From JANNMJ01 sp031397815 (lineage in GTDB: Bacteria > Bacteroidota > Bacteroidia > Cytophagales > Hymenobacteraceae), in contig JANNMJ010000166.1 in assembly GCA_031397815.1 (NCBI GenBank), positions 1-34,394 on the forward strand: a stretch of DNA of 34,394 bases, in the 5' to 3' direction. Under the pieces are notes generated by a model. The model was not told the origin of the DNA, made no database searches, and saw nothing but the letters and a program-made list of their open reading frames with translations. How positions within the stretch are numbered: position 1 is the first letter of the stretch; the number at the start of each line of letters is the position of its first letter. The translations under genes were made by a program, and so were the position numbers. Below are positions 32,148 through 34,394 of the stretch, one piece after another.

Positions 32148-33704
32148 ATGGAACGACCCGTTCGCGTCCGCTTCGCCCCTAGCCCTACCGGCCCGCTGCA
32201 CATTGGCGGCGTCCGGACGGCGCTTTACAACTACCTGCTCGCCCGTAAGCTCGGCGGCAAGATGCTCCTGCGCATCGAGGATACCGACCAGAACCGCTTC
32301 GTGCCGGGCGCTGAGGCCTATATTCAAGAGGCACTTGCGTGGTGCGGCATCCAAATCGACGAAGGCCCGACGCAGGGCGGGCCGCACGCGCCCTACCGCC
32401 AGAGCGAGCGCAAGCCGATGTACCGCGCCTACGCCGACCAGCTCCTCGCTGCCGGGCACGCCTACTACGCCTTCGATACCCCCGAAGAGCTGGATGCGAT
32501 GCGCGACCGCCTCTCGGCCGCTAAGGTGCCGAATCCGCAGTACAACGCCATTACGCGCGGCCAGATGCGCAACTCCACCACGCTGCCCGAGGATGAGGTG
32601 AAGGCGCTGCTCGAAGCGGGCGCGCCGTACGTCATCCGCGCCAAGATTCCGCGGAAAGAGGAAATCCGGTTTCAGGATATGATTCGCGGGTGGGTCGTGG
32701 TGCATTCCAGCTCTTTGGACGATAAGGTGTTGATGAAATCCGATGGGATGCCGACGTATCACCTCGCGAACATCGTGGATGACCATTTGATGGAAATCAC
32801 GCACGTTATTCGGGGGGAAGAGTGGCTGCCGTCGGCACCGCTGCACGTTTTGCTGTACCGCTTTTTCGGGTGGGAAGCCACGATGCCGCAGTTTGCTCAC
32901 TTGCCGCTGCTGCTCAAGCCCGATGGCACCGGCAAGCTCAGCAAGCGCGACGGTGACCGTCTCGGTTTCCCCGTTTTTCCGCTCGAATGGCACGGAATGG
33001 ATGCCGAAACCGGCGAGCCGACCGTTAGCAGCGGCTACCGCGAGGCGGGGTATCTGCCGGAAGCGTTCATCAACTTCTTGGCTTTTCTGGGCTGGAACCC
33101 CGGCACGGCGCAGGAGATTTTCTCGATGGACGAGCTGATTCAGGCGTTCACGATTGAGCGCGTGAGCAAATCACCAGCGAAATTCGACCAGCACAAAGTG
33201 CGTTGGTTCAACGAGCAGTACCTGCGCGCCAAACCCGACGCCGAGCTGGCCGACCTGCTGCTGAAAGCCCTCGCCGAGAACGGCATCACGGAGGTTTCGG
33301 CGGAGAAAGCCAGCCAGATTGCGCACCTGATGAAGGAGCGCGTGACGTTTCCGCACGAGTTCTGGCGCGAGGCGCAGTACTTCTTCGTCGCCCCGACGAG
33401 CTACGACGAAACCATCATCGCCAAGAAGTGGAATGCCGCCGTGAGCGGCGCTTTCGCTGATTACGCGACCCGCCTCGACCAAGTGCAGCCGTGGAGTCAG
33501 GTCGAAATCAAGCGCGTGCTTGATGAAACCCTCGCCGCGCATAACCTCAAGCCCGGGCAAGTGATGCAGGCGCTGCGCGTCGCGATCACCGGCGGTATGA
33601 TGGGGCCTGATTTGCTCGCCATCCTCGAAACCCTCGGCCCGGATGAGACCCGCCGCCGGATTGAGGCGGCCGTGACCGCCCTTGCCGGTTTCGCGGTGGC
33701 CTAA
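32148..33704 (+). CDS. gltX: Glutamyl-tRNA synthetase
   Basis: A 518-residue class I aminoacyl-tRNA synthetase charging tRNA-Glu. The HIGH-type motif is HIGG at 18-21 (RFAPSPTGPLHIGGVRTALY); LLRIEDTDQNR follows; the KMSKS loop is KLSKR at 263-267. TYHLANIVDDHLMEITHVIRG and AFINFLAFLGWNP are typical. The insert with WHGMDAETGEPTVSSGYREA after the KLSKR motif, and the length (about 510), match the Bacteroidota form. Whether it is discriminating or also charges tRNA-Gln cannot be decided here. ATG at 32148. Confidence 0.97.
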   Translation: MERPVRVRFAPSPTGPLHIGGVRTALYNYLLARKLGGKMLLRIEDTDQNRFVPGAEAYIQEALAWCGIQIDEGPTQGGPHAPYRQSERKPMYRAYADQLLAAGHAYYAFDTPEELDAMRDRLSAAKVPNPQYNAITRGQMRNSTTLPEDEVKALLEAGAPYVIRAKIPRKEEIRFQDMIRGWVVVHSSSLDDKVLMKSDGMPTYHLANIVDDHLMEITHVIRGEEWLPSAPLHVLLYRFFGWEATMPQFAHLPLLLKPDGTGKLSKRDGDRLGFPVFPLEWHGMDAETGEPTVSSGYREAGYLPEAFINFLAFLGWNPGTAQEIFSMDELIQAFTIERVSKSPAKFDQHKVRWFNEQYLRAKPDAELADLLLKALAENGITEVSAEKASQIAHLMKERVTFPHEFWREAQYFFVAPTSYDETIIAKKWNAAVSGAFADYATRLDQVQPWSQVEIKRVLDETLAAHNLKPGQVMQALRVAITGGMMGPDLLAILETLGPDETRRRIEAAVTALAGFAVA

Positions 33705-33732
33705 CGGCTGGTTGTTAACGCAATAAGAACGC

Positions 33733-33770
33733 GCGGCGCGTTTCAGGCTGAACAGCTTGGGGCGCGCCGT
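33733..33770 (+). terminator. GC-rich hairpin downstream of gltX
   Basis: cggcgcg (33734-33740) pairs with cgcgccg (33763-33769); G-U pairs can extend the stem on both sides, and an inner aggc/gctt helix is possible. It lies 29 bases after the stop. No clear T-run follows, so it is only a probable terminator. The rest of 33771-33888 shows nothing firm. Confidence 0.5.
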
Positions 33771-33888
33771 CTTACGTTTACGAGGCTTTACATAGAGTTT
33801 AGTCCCGCCACACAACGCCGGGGAACCACTGTGCGTTAAGAGGCTGCAAAACCACCGCCCACTTCTGCCGACTAAAGCCCCTTTTCCC

Positions 33889-34233
33889 ATGACCAAGAAG
33901 AAGAATCAACCCGAGAAAAAAGCCCGCGTCCACAAGGATTTAGAGGGTTTTGAGATTGGTATCAGCCCCACGGGACAGGTCATCTCGAACTTCACGCACG
34001 AGCAGCTCAACGAGTTTCTCAACAAGCACGTCAAGGATAAAAAGCTTACCAGCGAGCAGAAAGGCGAGCAGGACGAGCGGATGTTCCCCATTCAGCGCCC
34101 CAACGACGCCGATGAGGAAGACGACGAAGAAGCGTTCCTCCGCGAAGCCGGGCTGAAGCGCAAAGGCAAAAAAGCCGCGCCCGCCGAAGACGCACCAACC
34201 GCGAAAGACGAAGCCGCCGACGAGCTGGAGTAA
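33889..34233 (+). CDS. Small highly charged protein, unknown function
   Basis: A 114-residue soluble protein with no signal peptide or membrane helix. The N-terminus is Lys-rich (MTKKKNQPEKKARVHKDLEG). A central ordered part, residues about 18-52, reads GFEIGISPTGQVISNFTHEQ then LNEFLNKHV. The C-terminus is strongly acidic/basic low complexity with DEEDDEEAFLREAG and alternating Lys/Ala/Glu. Small proteins with a 'LEGF.I.I...G.I..N...LN.FLN' core occur in Bacteroidota next to housekeeping genes, as I recall, but I do not know a function. The high charge could suit nucleic-acid or ribosome binding; this is speculation. Confidence 0.75.
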   Translation: MTKKKNQPEKKARVHKDLEGFEIGISPTGQVISNFTHEQLNEFLNKHVKDKKLTSEQKGEQDERMFPIQRPNDADEEDDEEAFLREAGLKRKGKKAAPAEDAPTAKDEAADELE

Positions 34234-34240
34234 ACCAACC

Positions 34241-34394
34241 ATAAAAACGAACTCCCCGCCCCGGAGGGGAGGGGTGGGCCGGCGGGCCGGGGGGGGGCAG
34301 CCCCACCCCGCCGGTGGTTATGCACGGTTTTTGAGCCGCCCCTGGAGAGCCGCCATAAATTAAACCCATACCCGCCCCCGCCCGGGGGGGCCGC
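34241..34394. repeat. GC-rich palindromic repeat DNA at the window end
   Basis: The stretch contains overlapping inverted repeats: ctcccc (34252-34257) with ggggag (34266-34271), and ggggtggg (34271-34278) with cccacccc (34302-34309), plus runs of nine or more G. It looks like an interspersed intergenic element of the type 'actcccc...ggggaggggtggg' seen in Bacteroidota. No gene is visible. Homopolymer lengths here may be unreliable. Confidence 0.7.

Overview
The window looks like chromosomal DNA of a GC-rich member of the Bacteroidota, most likely Cytophagales and probably close to Hymenobacter. Three things point there. A complete porP-gldKLMN type IX secretion (T9SS) cluster is present. Bacteroidota-type -7 boxes (TAnnTTTG) precede many genes and Shine-Dalgarno sites are mostly absent. 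Interspersed repeats of kinds common in this phylum occur between genes. The genus is an inference from protein character, not a search. I see no tRNA, rRNA, CRISPR array, transposase, integrase or phage gene.

Layout. 1-3.5 kb: a 21-bp tandem repeat, an outer-membrane beta-barrel protein and a secreted M14 zinc carboxypeptidase with a T9SS sorting domain, both on minus. 3.6-6.9 kb: a WecA/MraY-like sugar-phosphate transferase, a DUF4271-like membrane protein and HemD, on plus. 7.0-12.9 kb: porP, gldK, gldL, gldM, gldN, with separate promoter-like motifs before porP, gldK and gldL and a perfect intrinsic terminator after gldN. 13-16.1 kb: uvrC and ribD on minus. 16.2-23.6 kb: prmC, then a nucleotide-sugar block (WbpD-like acetyltransferase, UDP-HexNAc dehydrogenase, GalE, RmlB, WbpP/TviC-like epimerase, RmlA). 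23.7-26.6 kb: chromate transporter, a very long perfect hairpin, a duplicated gene tail, a small lipoprotein gene and a 2-oxoglutarate/Fe(II) oxygenase, all on minus. 26.8-31.9 kb: a lipoprotein of the type annotated as phosphopeptide-binding, a beta-barrel protein, a 3-hydroxyacyl-CoA dehydrogenase-like protein, RidA and two tandem YihY/BrkB membrane proteins. 32-34.4 kb: gltX, a small charged protein and GC-rich repeat DNA.

How the parts fit. PorP, GldK and GldN are the outer-membrane/periplasmic side of T9SS and GldL/GldM the proton-driven inner-membrane motor; the M14 peptidase is a likely cargo. WecA-like and the sugar-nucleotide enzymes would feed envelope polysaccharide or glycan synthesis, but no glycosyltransferase, RmlC/RmlD or WbpB/WbpE is present, so the pathways must be completed elsewhere.

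Most unusual points: (1) a 69-bp copy of the oxygenase gene's 3' end (67/69 identical, both changes silent) lies on the far side of a 440-bp insert carrying a small orphan lipoprotein gene, as in integration at a gene 3' end; (2) a perfect 27-bp-stem hairpin just beyond it; (3) a terminator-like hairpin with a T-run starting right after the -7 box before gldL. No clearly new multi-gene system was recognised.
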